Assembly: GCF_003286415.2 (NCBI RefSeq)
Contig: NZ_CP043450.1
Span: 4,092,001-4,156,000, forward strand
DNA length: 64,000 nt
Direction of reading: 5' to 3'
Source: Mucilaginibacter rubeus
GTDB taxonomy: Bacteria; Bacteroidota; Bacteroidia; Sphingobacteriales; Sphingobacteriaceae
Of this stretch, positions 43,675-52,205 are shown piece after piece. Below the pieces are notes generated by a model. That model searched no databases, was not told where the DNA came from, and was given only the letters and a program-made list of their open reading frames with translations. Each line of letters starts with the position of its first letter. The first letter of the stretch is position 1. The position numbers and the translations under genes are program-made.

Positions 43675-43897
43675 AGTCTACCAATTAAGTTATCAGAAAA
43701 ACAAAGGCTAAAATTACTTAAATATTAAGTTATTATATTTAAAAAGTAAAAATAAGCTTAACTGCTGTTTACCAATGAGTTAATTACAAATCCCATCTAT
43801 CAAATATTCATATAAAATAAGTTAAAGATTAACAAAAAATGCGGATATAATTTATTTGTTAAGCAACCATTATCAACCAGTCTTTCTATCGAAACAT
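43675..43897. other. AT-rich region upstream of the sigma gene
   Basis: A non-coding stretch with TTATATTTAAAAAGT-type sequence. It presumably carries the promoter of the sigma-fecR genes on the minus strand. I see no gene or strong structure. Confidence 0.4.
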
Positions 43898-43927
43898 AAA
43901 AAAAGAGCCACCCCTCCGGGCGGCTCT
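43898..43927 (-). terminator. Rho-independent terminator after the esterase gene
   Basis: On the minus strand AGAGCC and GGCTCT pair, with an inner GC-rich extension (GCCCGGAGGGGT), and are followed by seven T. It ends the MhqO/MhqD-like operon and shields the PUL sigma gene from read-through. Confidence 0.9.
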
Positions 43928-43958
43928 CCACTCTTAAAACACTCAACTTTGAAAACAA

Positions 43959-44582
43959 TCAATTCTTCAATATCTCATTTGCCAATACTAATTCTTCGTG
44001 TGAGATAGTATGCTGGCGGCCTTTATAAATTTTAAGGGTAACATCCGCGTTTAAAGTTTTTAATATTTCAACGCTATCATTAACCCTGCTCACAGGTACG
44101 TGTGGGTCCGGATCGCCGGTGGTAACAAGTATTGGGGTATTATTAAAATCGCCTTTATAGTTTTCTTTAACTAACTGCTCTCCTATCAATCCTCCTGTAA
44201 AAGCGATTGCTCCGCCATAGCTGCCCGCGTTACGGGTAATGTATTCAAGCGTTAAACAAGCTCCCTGCGAAAAACCAAGGAAATAAATATTTTCCTGCGC
44301 TATTCCTTTTTGTTTAATATCCTCAACCAACTCGCCAATTACCTCAAGGGCCGAATCCAATGCAGGCTGGTTATTCTGAACCGGAGCCATAAAACTGTAA
44401 GGATACCAGCTATGTTCATTAGCCTGTGGAGCAAAGATGGCGTAACCATCCAGTTCAAGATGGTCTTTAAGCGAGATTATACTGTTTGCCGATGCTCCGC
44501 GACCATGTAGCATAATGATGGCTTTATCGGCCTGCTCGGCGGGAACTCCCGCCGAAACAACCTGTTTTGTGTGCCTGTACAT
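43959..44582 (-). CDS. MhqD-like phospholipase/carboxylesterase
   Basis: A 207-residue alpha/beta hydrolase of the phospholipase/carboxylesterase family. The oxyanion strand IIMLHGRGASANSI, nucleophile elbow GFSQGA and the late Asp (TTGDPDPHVP) and His (GRQHTIS) form the triad. It has no signal peptide. It lies 4 bp after a ring-cleavage dioxygenase-like gene. The pair resembles Bacillus subtilis MhqD and MhqO, which respond to hydroquinone and catechol stress; that role here is inference. Confidence 0.9.
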   Translation of the reverse strand: MYRHTKQVVSAGVPAEQADKAIIMLHGRGASANSIISLKDHLELDGYAIFAPQANEHSWYPYSFMAPVQNNQPALDSALEVIGELVEDIKQKGIAQENIYFLGFSQGACLTLEYITRNAGSYGGAIAFTGGLIGEQLVKENYKGDFNNTPILVTTGDPDPHVPVSRVNDSVEILKTLNADVTLKIYKGRQHTISHEELVLANEILKN

Positions 44583-44586
44583 CTGA

Positions 44587-45522
44587 TTAAACTAATGATG
44601 GTAATGCTTTTTCTAACTCGCCGCGCAGGTTTTCATACTGTGCAGGCAATTTTAAACCTGTACCCAATAATTCCACCGGTTCGTCAACCGCGAAGCCTGG
44701 GTTATCAGTCGCAATTTCAAACAAAACACCGCCTGGTTCGCGGAAGTATAGTGAATAGAAATAGTTCCTGTCTATTTTGTCGGTGATATGCAAACCAAGG
44801 TTGGCTATCTTTTCACGGTATTCCATCAGCACTTTTTCGTTAGGTACACGGAATGCAACGTGGTGAACAGAGCCACCGGCTACATGACCGGCAACTTCTC
44901 CGGCAACTTCAACCAGATCAACAATTGCTGCATTTTCAACAGCATCGGTAATAAACCTGTAGCGGTTAACGTGTTGCTCTAACAAACGGTAGCCTAATAC
45001 ATCGGTTAATATTTTGGCAGTCGCCTCAATTTTGTTTGATGTTATAGTGATGCTGTGAAAACCTTTTGTAGCGTTAGCAGCGGTTACTTCGGCTGTTTCC
45101 CAGGGTTTGCGGTTATCGGCTGTTTTTGGTACGATGAGCTCAAATTTCAAACCATCGGGATCCAGGAAAGTAAGATACTGTTCGCCAAATTTTTCAGCCG
45201 GTTTGTTATAGATTACGTTGTTGTCTTCAAACCTTTTCAACCAGAAATCAAGACTTCCTTCCGGTACTGAATAACCAATTTCGGTTACCTGCCTCGCACC
45301 ACGACGACCGCTTGTTATACCTTCCCAGGGGAAGAAAGTAAGGATAGAGCCGGGAGTACCGTTTCCATCACCATAGTATAAGTGATATGTACCGGGATCA
45401 TCAAAATTTACGGTTTTTTTAACCAACCTTAAGCCTAATATACGGGTATAAAAATCATAGTTTTTTTTGGCATTACCTGCAATTGCAGTGATGTGGTGAA
45501 TGCCGTTTATAGTGTTTTCCAT
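44587..45522 (-). CDS. MhqO-like VOC ring-cleaving dioxygenase
   Basis: 311 residues starting at MENTINGIHHITAIAGNAKK, which matches the family start; the frame is open 26 codons further upstream without a plausible N-terminus. Two VOC modules are visible: GIHHITA..FYTRILGLRLVKKTVNFDDP with the later LTFLDPDGLKFELI, and GFHSITITS with GSVHHVAFRVP and GGVLFEIATD. His and Glu metal ligands are retained. It belongs to the glyoxalase/dioxygenase proteins annotated as ring-cleaving dioxygenases. It is first in a two-gene operon. Confidence 0.9.
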   Translation of the reverse strand: MENTINGIHHITAIAGNAKKNYDFYTRILGLRLVKKTVNFDDPGTYHLYYGDGNGTPGSILTFFPWEGITSGRRGARQVTEIGYSVPEGSLDFWLKRFEDNNVIYNKPAEKFGEQYLTFLDPDGLKFELIVPKTADNRKPWETAEVTAANATKGFHSITITSNKIEATAKILTDVLGYRLLEQHVNRYRFITDAVENAAIVDLVEVAGEVAGHVAGGSVHHVAFRVPNEKVLMEYREKIANLGLHITDKIDRNYFYSLYFREPGGVLFEIATDNPGFAVDEPVELLGTGLKLPAQYENLRGELEKALPSLV

Positions 45523-45670
45523 TGTTGTCCTTGTTTTAAATCTTTTAATACTTGCTGTGTTATTATGATTCAAAATTACGGTCAAATTAGCCGGCGGCAC
45601 TTGATGTAGGATAAGAAAAACGGGGAGAGAGATTTTTATTTGAAAAGAATTTCTAAGTAACGGTCTTCAT

Positions 45671-45762
45671 TATGTCATTGTGAGGAGGAACGACGAAGCA
45701 ATCGCATGCTCTACAGGGCGGCCCTGCTTCCGTGCGATTGCTTCGTGCCTCGCAATGACATA
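45671..45762. repeat. Palindromic intergenic repeat, family A copy 2
   Basis: The right arm TGCGATTGCTTCGTGCCTCG..TGACATA is mirrored on the left by TATGTCATTGTGAGG and ACGAAGCAATCGCA, with a 7-nt AGGAACG where the other arm has one base. The arms and central GCTCTACAGGGC-like segment match the element at 23981-24075. Confidence 0.85.
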
Positions 45763-45789
45763 ATTTTAACAATGGCCAATAACACTAAC

Positions 45790-46581
45790 TTAAGACGCCA
45801 CCGTACTATACAAAAACACCGCCGATTCACCCAATATAACCTGATCGCCTTCACTAAGCGGGTGGCCTATCTGGGTTGAATTAAGCTTGATCATTTTGCC
45901 ATCAGCGGCTATATGAATCTTGGTTTTGTTGCGTGGAGGAACCCCGCCCTCATCGGCGAAGATCATGAAACGTTCGCTTTCATTATCCCATTCAATGTGA
46001 GCGTGCTGCCTGCTGATGTATTTGTTGCTTTCGTCCCGGCTCTCACCAGGAAAAACCAATTGATTTAGCCTGAACGAACCATTTTCGGTCACGGCCTTTT
46101 TATCCCGACCGATGTTGAGCTTAGGGTCGGCAGCTTTGATCTGGTATTCTTCTTTTTCGGCCTCGCCGCTCAGGATGCGCAAATAAGCGGTAAAGGAGGC
46201 TGCATTATGGGCAACCTGCTTACGGGTATTCATGACAAAGGCCACATCCAGGTCGTGCATTCGTTTGGCATCTGTAGGAAACTGTTCTGTAAATTCAACA
46301 TCAAGCGTCCAGTCGGATGGTAGATTGATAGCAAAATCGTCGGCTATTTTTTGCACCTCGTTTTTGAACAGCTGTTTATCATGTACATAAACCGCCCCTT
46401 CATAAATAGGTTTATCCTCAGTATCGGCAGCTATATAAAGCTTCAGCTCTTTAATATGGCCACCTTCCCCACCTTCTATCTTCTGTAAGGATTCTTTAAT
46501 GAAGCGCAATATCGCTTCACGTAAGCTTTTTACATCCCAGGGTTGCTTTTCGCCGCTTCTTTTAAATAAACTAAATGCCAT
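45790..46581 (-). CDS. FHA-domain protein with FhaA-like N-terminal region
   Basis: A 263-residue cytoplasmic protein. The N-terminal 1-125 is an alpha/beta region laid out like the DUF3662 domain of actinobacterial FhaA (KSLREAILRFIKESLQKIEG ... DWTLDVEFTEQFPTDA). The C-terminal FHA domain (about 145-260) has the phosphothreonine-binding residues: G158-R159, S190-R191-Q192-H193 (YISRQHAHIEW) and N218. It should bind phosphothreonine peptides made by the operon's kinase. It is the last gene of the operon, 25 bp after the SEDS-PBP fusion. The DUF3662 link is by pattern only. Confidence 0.9.
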   Translation of the reverse strand: MAFSLFKRSGEKQPWDVKSLREAILRFIKESLQKIEGGEGGHIKELKLYIAADTEDKPIYEGAVYVHDKQLFKNEVQKIADDFAINLPSDWTLDVEFTEQFPTDAKRMHDLDVAFVMNTRKQVAHNAASFTAYLRILSGEAEKEEYQIKAADPKLNIGRDKKAVTENGSFRLNQLVFPGESRDESNKYISRQHAHIEWDNESERFMIFADEGGVPPRNKTKIHIAADGKMIKLNSTQIGHPLSEGDQVILGESAVFLYSTVAS

Positions 46582-46606
46582 TTGCTCTTTCCTTTCTGTT
46601 TAAATA

Positions 46607-49600
46607 CTATTCTTCGGTGGTGGTTTCCGCTTCCATGCTTTTTATGTACCCTTTTTTTAACAGGAATGGTATCACATGGTTCCCGGCCAAATGCACCGCG
46701 TCTGATGATCCCCGGGTAGATTCAACACGGATACAAACTACGATGTAACCGCTGCCTTTTTCTTTTGGTGCAAAGAAAACATACCAGCCATCGTTAACAC
46801 TCTGATTCCTGACAATACGCTCGGGCGTACCGGTTTTACCCGCAACCTTTATACCTAATATAGGTGTTTTAGGCGCACTTTGCTCAATCATATATTGTTT
46901 TAACAAAGCGGCATAACGCGGGTCATCGGCCAGTTTGATGCCGCTTTTCACATTCACTGTCGAGTCGGCAATTTTAAGCGCAAACCTGTTAGGCATCAAT
47001 ACGCCGCTATTGGCTACGCCGGATACCAGTCTCGCCACTGCTGCCGGAGTAGCAATCAACTCGCCCTGTCCCCAAGCCATACCCGAAATACCCTTGGCCC
47101 TTGTTTTATGGATATTATTAGGATCGTACCGTGGCTTGGTATTAAACTCGGTTTTACGCCATAAAGCGCGCCACTTATCTTCCTGAGAGACGTTTAGCAC
47201 TGGCTTATTGTAATAATAACCACCTACCCCATGCAAAAACATACCTGTTTTAAGATACAGCGTAGCCATGTATTCTTCAAGGTGCTCCTGATTGGCCAGC
47301 TTAATAAAGTAAACGTTGTTTGATTTGGCGATAGCCCGTTCCATCGTGATCATCCCGGTTTCATCGGGCTCGATACCTTTAGTACGGATCCGCTCTTCGG
47401 TGCTTACGTGATACTGTACTTCAGCAGCAGCTATTCCCAATTTATTAAATGCCGACATCGCCGTTAAAACTTTGGCTGTTGAACCCGGTTGACTGGCATA
47501 GGTAAAACCCAGATCGGTAGTGGTTAACCATGTTGCCAGCTTATTCTGATCGGCGAGGGGCATAGTAAGCTGATCCCAGTTATGCACCGGAGGCAACGGA
47601 TATTGTGCAGAGGTAAGCACATCGCCGGTATTTGATTCAACAATCACAACGGAAACCCGGTTATCATACAACGAAGTGTCAGACGCTATAGATTGCTGGA
47701 TACTGGTTTGCAAATCGGCATCCATCGTAAGCTTTACATCGCGATTCTTATTTTTAAACGCCTCTACTTCCGGTCCGTTGATGTCGCTGATAAGAAGGTT
47801 AGCCAAAGCGCTGTAATCTTTTTTAGCTACGGTCATTTCCTTCATGCCGCGGGGCAAAAACCGGTCTTCCTGGTAGCGTGATGCCTTAACGTTATAATTG
47901 GTAATAGGCATATGGAAGCCGCGAAGCTCGGCGGCATGTTCATATTCGGCAAAATAACCATTGGTGCTCCCGTTAAATACCCCGGTATTTTGATCGCCCG
48001 TCCAAAAAAACATTTGCTCTTCAAAAGGATAAAACCTGTCCAAACGCTTGTGCATAGCAGAATCCAGGTCATAATGCAGCATGCCCGAAGCGCTTAACTT
48101 ATTCTTTTGTTTTTCGATAAGCTCGGGCTTGCTGGTAGCCAAGATAAGTCCGTTACGATCATAGATAGTACCGGCCTGCAATCTGTTCATTAATATGGCT
48201 ATACGCGGATTATAGCTAAACATGCGCAGTCCGCTTTTATCGGCAACTAAAGCAGGTTTTACCACCCACTGTTTATTATCAGTTGTATAACGTGAAACAT
48301 TGGTTACCAGCAATATCACTCCGGCCAACGCAGCCGCCAATGCAGGCACCAGGTTTTTGTCCTGTTGTTTGGTGATATAATCCATTTGCACTGCCGTACC
48401 ACGTACCGACGATACAGATAACAGGAAACCGGCCGCTAACAGGTTTATTACCAGCGATGAGCCACCATAACTTTCAAAAGGCAGGGAAACACCCGATAAT
48501 GGCAACGCGCCAATAGAGCCGCCCGCTATCAGCAAAAACTGCACAAAGGTACATACCCCTATGCCTGCGCTGAGGTAGAATAGTAGTGGCATCCCCGTTT
48601 GCCTGCCTATGATTATAGACCGATGCAGGTACAATAAAAACAGGATGAACACGGCTGCCATACCGGCCCAGCCAAACTCCTCGCCTATGGATGGCAGGAT
48701 CATATCGGTATGTGCTTCAGGAATTGTTTTGGCGAAGCCCTGCCCTACACCCTGCCCACTTAAACCACCGCTGGCCATAGCCCAAAGGCCGTTGGCTACC
48801 TGGTCGCCACCATATACCTCGTTATTCCAGGCATCCTGCCAAATGGCTTTACGTTCAACCAAACGCTCCACCGGACCGGGGATAATTTTATCAAGACCAG
48901 GAATTTTGTCGATGGTTAAAAACGCGGTGATCACCACCAAAGCCATAATGGCCGATTCGCTGAGCCTCCTGCGCCTGAAAAACACAACGCCACCAAGCGA
49001 ACAAAACGTGATAACCGCGCTAAGCCACACACTATCAAAAAACCATGTGGTAAGCACAAACAGCACCACAAAACCCGCCATGTACAGGAAATCGCCCCGT
49101 GAAAACGAGAACAGGATAATGAAAGTGAAGCAAATTACCATGGCCGGGCCCAAATCGCCCAAAACCAAAAACAGTAACAGCGTGATTATAGTAGCGATAA
49201 GCGCGAACGAAAAGAACGACCAACGCTTGCTCCAGCTGGCGTACTGACTGATGAATTTTTCGTTAGTGGCAAAAAATCCTGCAAGGAAAATAACAATGAG
49301 ATACTTTACAATTTCACTCGGCTGAAAACCCAGCAGATTAACTTTTACACCGCTACCCTCCGGACCGGAGCCGAATAAAATAGTAGAGAAAAGTATAGCC
49401 ATTGCTACAATAGCCCATGGCCAGCCGTTGGCAGCGCTCCTGCTCCATTTAAAAACAAGCAAACGGTAAAAGCCCGAATCCGGATTGAGCTTACGCAGGT
49501 TAAACAACTGAATAATACAGATGCCTGCTATACCTATACCAAGATAAATAAGCGTATCCTTAGCCAAAAACCTGTCGCGCAGTGGGTCCTGCAAACTTAA

Positions 49601-50683
49601 AAGGGTAAGGAACGAGATCCCGGTAAGCATCATGATCAGCGGTAAAATGATCTGATCGGCGTTGGGATACCGCGCGCTGAGTAATAAGTGCACGATGATA
49701 AACCCGGCAAAAAAACTGCCGGCTATAATCCAGTACCACATATTAAACTCATCCTGGTAACGTACTATGAACGCGCCTTCTTTTTTCAGGATATTAAAAT
49801 CGCGGGTAGAAAGCAGCTTGATGCTATGTGGCGCCTGGCTAAACTTAAAGCTTACATCTTTATCCAGCTCATCAATGCCTTGCGAGCGGCCAAATTCAAA
49901 ACCTGGTTGCATCGGCAACACCGAAAATGCTTTACCCGTGGGCAATTGCGCAAACACAAACCGGCCTTCGGCATCGGTACGGGCAAAGGCTGTTAGTGAC
50001 TGTAATACCTTCTTTTTCTGATCGTTAAGCACATACAGTTTTTTGTACGACGCCCCATTCTCCGAAAAAGATGTTTTCGCACCGGTTTCCTCGTCACTGA
50101 AAATACTATCACGTGGCAATATCATGGTCAGTTTCACTAATACGCCGGGTACGGGTTCGCCTTTATGCGCTATAGTTCCTTTGATGCTGTATTCGCCGAG
50201 GTTGAGGTCTGTTTGGGCCCCTAATGATGGCGGATTTTTCAATTCCTGCTCAAAGCGTGTGGAGTCATCACCCGTATAGCCTAAAAGCGTACGGGATGTA
50301 AGTACACGTTTCTTAAACGTTTCGCCGCCTTTTTCAAAAGCCTCATCAGCATTTACATAATATTTGCGTTTATTAAGTTCGCCGGTATTATCAACCAGGT
50401 CGCCGGCTGCCTTACGCGATGCAATTACCGATTCTATGTAATCCACATCACGCGGGTCATCAAAATAGTAGCCTTTTTTTAATAACGCTTTAACATTTTG
50501 AGCTGTATTAGGCGAGTTAAGATTTACGATGGTACCATCTTTCAGGCGTTTATCAACATCGGTAAACTTAAGTTGCAGCACACTGTAAAGCCTTACAAAT
50601 AAAACGGCCAGCAGTATGCCTGTAAGCAACAGGAACAGCCGTTCCATTCCTCTGCCGGGTACTTTTGGTTTTTCCTGGGCCAT
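46607..50683 (-). CDS. SEDS (RodA/FtsW) glycan polymerase fused to a class B penicillin-binding protein
   Basis: 1358 residues in one chain. TM1 is at 14-33. A periplasmic insert (34-312) contains a carboxypeptidase-regulatory-like domain (about 163-285; EYSIKGTIAHKGEPVPGVLV). Membrane segments of the SEDS domain follow (about 316-765) with GDLGPAM (509-515), the catalytic-type Asp D660 in IPEAHTDMILPSIGEEFGW, and PFESYGGSS (735-743). A further TM (about 778-795) leads to the transpeptidase. YDRNG (841-845) marks its N-terminal region, with STAK (S1068-K1071), SNN (S1121-N1123) and KTGT (K1283). Both activities look intact. It starts 3 bp after the phosphatase gene stop and should polymerise and cross-link peptidoglycan. 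Confidence 0.95.
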   Translation of the reverse strand: MAQEKPKVPGRGMERLFLLLTGILLAVLFVRLYSVLQLKFTDVDKRLKDGTIVNLNSPNTAQNVKALLKKGYYFDDPRDVDYIESVIASRKAAGDLVDNTGELNKRKYYVNADEAFEKGGETFKKRVLTSRTLLGYTGDDSTRFEQELKNPPSLGAQTDLNLGEYSIKGTIAHKGEPVPGVLVKLTMILPRDSIFSDEETGAKTSFSENGASYKKLYVLNDQKKKVLQSLTAFARTDAEGRFVFAQLPTGKAFSVLPMQPGFEFGRSQGIDELDKDVSFKFSQAPHSIKLLSTRDFNILKKEGAFIVRYQDEFNMWYWIIAGSFFAGFIIVHLLLSARYPNADQIILPLIMMLTGISFLTLLSLQDPLRDRFLAKDTLIYLGIGIAGICIIQLFNLRKLNPDSGFYRLLVFKWSRSAANGWPWAIVAMAILFSTILFGSGPEGSGVKVNLLGFQPSEIVKYLIVIFLAGFFATNEKFISQYASWSKRWSFFSFALIATIITLLLFLVLGDLGPAMVICFTFIILFSFSRGDFLYMAGFVVLFVLTTWFFDSVWLSAVITFCSLGGVVFFRRRRLSESAIMALVVITAFLTIDKIPGLDKIIPGPVERLVERKAIWQDAWNNEVYGGDQVANGLWAMASGGLSGQGVGQGFAKTIPEAHTDMILPSIGEEFGWAGMAAVFILFLLYLHRSIIIGRQTGMPLLFYLSAGIGVCTFVQFLLIAGGSIGALPLSGVSLPFESYGGSSLVINLLAAGFLLSVSSVRGTAVQMDYITKQQDKNLVPALAAALAGVILLVTNVSRYTTDNKQWVVKPALVADKSGLRMFSYNPRIAILMNRLQAGTIYDRNGLILATSKPELIEKQKNKLSASGMLHYDLDSAMHKRLDRFYPFEEQMFFWTGDQNTGVFNGSTNGYFAEYEHAAELRGFHMPITNYNVKASRYQEDRFLPRGMKEMTVAKKDYSALANLLISDINGPEVEAFKNKNRDVKLTMDADLQTSIQQSIASDTSLYDNRVSVVIVESNTGDVLTSAQYPLPPVHNWDQLTMPLADQNKLATWLTTTDLGFTYASQPGSTAKVLTAMSAFNKLGIAAAEVQYHVSTEERIRTKGIEPDETGMITMERAIAKSNNVYFIKLANQEHLEEYMATLYLKTGMFLHGVGGYYYNKPVLNVSQEDKWRALWRKTEFNTKPRYDPNNIHKTRAKGISGMAWGQGELIATPAAVARLVSGVANSGVLMPNRFALKIADSTVNVKSGIKLADDPRYAALLKQYMIEQSAPKTPILGIKVAGKTGTPERIVRNQSVNDGWYVFFAPKEKGSGYIVVCIRVESTRGSSDAVHLAGNHVIPFLLKKGYIKSMEAETTTEE

Positions 50684-50686
50684 TTA

Positions 50687-52114
50687 TTAGTGGGTAGCTT
50701 TAGTTGGGACAGAATCAGTTTTGAACATACTGCCAAACAACCTGCCTGAGATATATTTCTTATTAGGGAACAGGTACGATACCTGTACCGGTGTTAAACA
50801 GTTATTGAACTGCACATTTTTCAAAACCAAAGCATCATTATGCGTCACGATAGCTGTGGGGAAACCATCAAAGGCAACACTATCCAGCACCACATATTTA
50901 CAATTGGCAGCAAGCGTTATAGCAGGTCCCTTATAGGTTGAATCTTTTTTAAATATGATAGCGCCTTTGGTTTTGATGTAAAGACTATCCTTGTTGATAT
51001 GCAAAGTATCGCTCAATACAATTGGCTGCTGAAAATCGGCTGCCGAAAGCAATAGCGTATGGCCTTTTAATTTATTGATGGTGTCCTGCAGCTTAAGTTC
51101 TACTGCGTTTTTTACCGGCTGGGCTACCAGTGTATCTGTTTTTTTAGGAATAGCAGCCTGATCGGCGTTCTTTTTAAACTGCCAGATAAATCCGCCTAAA
51201 AAAATGAAACAGAGCAGTGTGAGTATGGCTACTGTACCGCCATTGCCTTTGGTTTTCACTACAGGTTCGGGCTCTTCCTGCTTCTTTATCGGCGCAGGAA
51301 CTACTTCTGGCTGATCTACCGTTTTTGCGGTAGCTACGGGCTTGGTGGCACTGTGTTGTTTGCGTTCTTTATCGTTATGAACCAAAACCACGGTCACGTT
51401 ATCTTTGCCGCCCCGGCTATTGGCAGCATCAATCAGTTTTTTACCTTTTTGAGGCAGGTTATCACTACTTGTAAGGATATCGGTGATCTTACTTTTATCA
51501 ACCAGATCGGTGAGGCCATCGCTGCAAAGCAAGAGGATATCCCCCGGCAAAAACGGCGAACTACCTGTTTCTACAAAATCAGGGTCTTTACTGATCTGTC
51601 CTGCAAAACCAAGTGCCTTATTGATCTCGTTTCGTTTTGGATGATCCATAGCCGCTTCTTCGGTCAGCCTGCCGGAATCTTCCAGGAAGCCAACAAAAGA
51701 GTGATCTTTTGAGATCTTGATCAGTGAATAATCGCGAAGCAAATAAAGGCGGGTATCCCCTACGTGGGCATAGTAAAATTTATTATTGATCACATCAACA
51801 ACGGCCAGCGTAAGCACACAGGCCATGTTTTCCAACTCTTTGTTCTGTACTTTTTCTTCGTAAATACGCTGATTGGCAATGGTGAACGTATTTACCAGCA
51901 ACGGAACAATATCGCCCGCTATGTATTGCAGCTGCTCCAGGATGGTGGCGCGGGCAATTTCGGCAGCTATTTCACCGCCGGCGTAACCTCCTACCCCATC
52001 AACCACACAGGCTATGATAAAATTACCATCGCCCGATTTTTCGGCAATAAAGGCATCTTCATTGTTTTGCCTTTGCTTACCGGTATCTGTTATCCCGAAA
52101 AAATTATTTGCCAT
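50687..52114 (-). CDS. Membrane-anchored PP2C Ser/Thr phosphatase (PstP-like)
   Basis: 475 residues. The cytoplasmic PP2C domain (1-245) has the metal ligands E19/D20 (QNNEDAF), D39-G-V-G-G, D199 (LLCSDGLTDLV) and D238-N239 (GGKDNVTVV). A proline-rich linker (260-288) precedes one membrane segment (293-311). The outside part (312-475) is beta-rich, with strand repeats such as DSLYIKTKGAIIFKKDSTYK and NALVLKNVQF-like units, perhaps a beta-helix. The layout parallels actinobacterial PstP, which also has a single TM and an extracellular domain. It should reverse the operon kinase's marks. Confidence 0.93.
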   Translation of the reverse strand: MANNFFGITDTGKQRQNNEDAFIAEKSGDGNFIIACVVDGVGGYAGGEIAAEIARATILEQLQYIAGDIVPLLVNTFTIANQRIYEEKVQNKELENMACVLTLAVVDVINNKFYYAHVGDTRLYLLRDYSLIKISKDHSFVGFLEDSGRLTEEAAMDHPKRNEINKALGFAGQISKDPDFVETGSSPFLPGDILLLCSDGLTDLVDKSKITDILTSSDNLPQKGKKLIDAANSRGGKDNVTVVLVHNDKERKQHSATKPVATAKTVDQPEVVPAPIKKQEEPEPVVKTKGNGGTVAILTLLCFIFLGGFIWQFKKNADQAAIPKKTDTLVAQPVKNAVELKLQDTINKLKGHTLLLSAADFQQPIVLSDTLHINKDSLYIKTKGAIIFKKDSTYKGPAITLAANCKYVVLDSVAFDGFPTAIVTHNDALVLKNVQFNNCLTPVQVSYLFPNKKYISGRLFGSMFKTDSVPTKATH

Positions 52115-52118
52115 GGTT

Positions 52119-52205
52119 TTAACTGGATTTTTTTATGTCGATAAAATGAGCTACCAATAACAGCACACATATAGCCAGCAGCCCTATTGATAATATTTGT
52201 GACAT
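52119..52205 (-). CDS. 28-residue single-pass membrane peptide in the kinase/phosphatase operon
   Basis: An ATG at 52205-52203 overlaps the FHA-like gene's stop codon (TAATG). The frame runs 28 codons to TAA at 52121-52119, 4 bp before the phosphatase start. The product is MSQILSIGLLAICVLLLVAH followed by FIDIKKSS: a hydrophobic helix with a basic tail. The tight packing and coupled start support translation. The family is unknown; it may be a small subunit that holds or senses membrane partners of the complex. A chance ORF cannot be excluded without relatives. Confidence 0.6.
   Translation of the reverse strand: MSQILSIGLLAICVLLLVAHFIDIKKSS

Noticed and set aside
48609..49247. 212-codon open frame opposite the SEDS-PBP fusion
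   Set aside because: It is Ser/Thr/Pro/Lys-rich without domain features and is antisense to conserved membrane segments of the SEDS domain.
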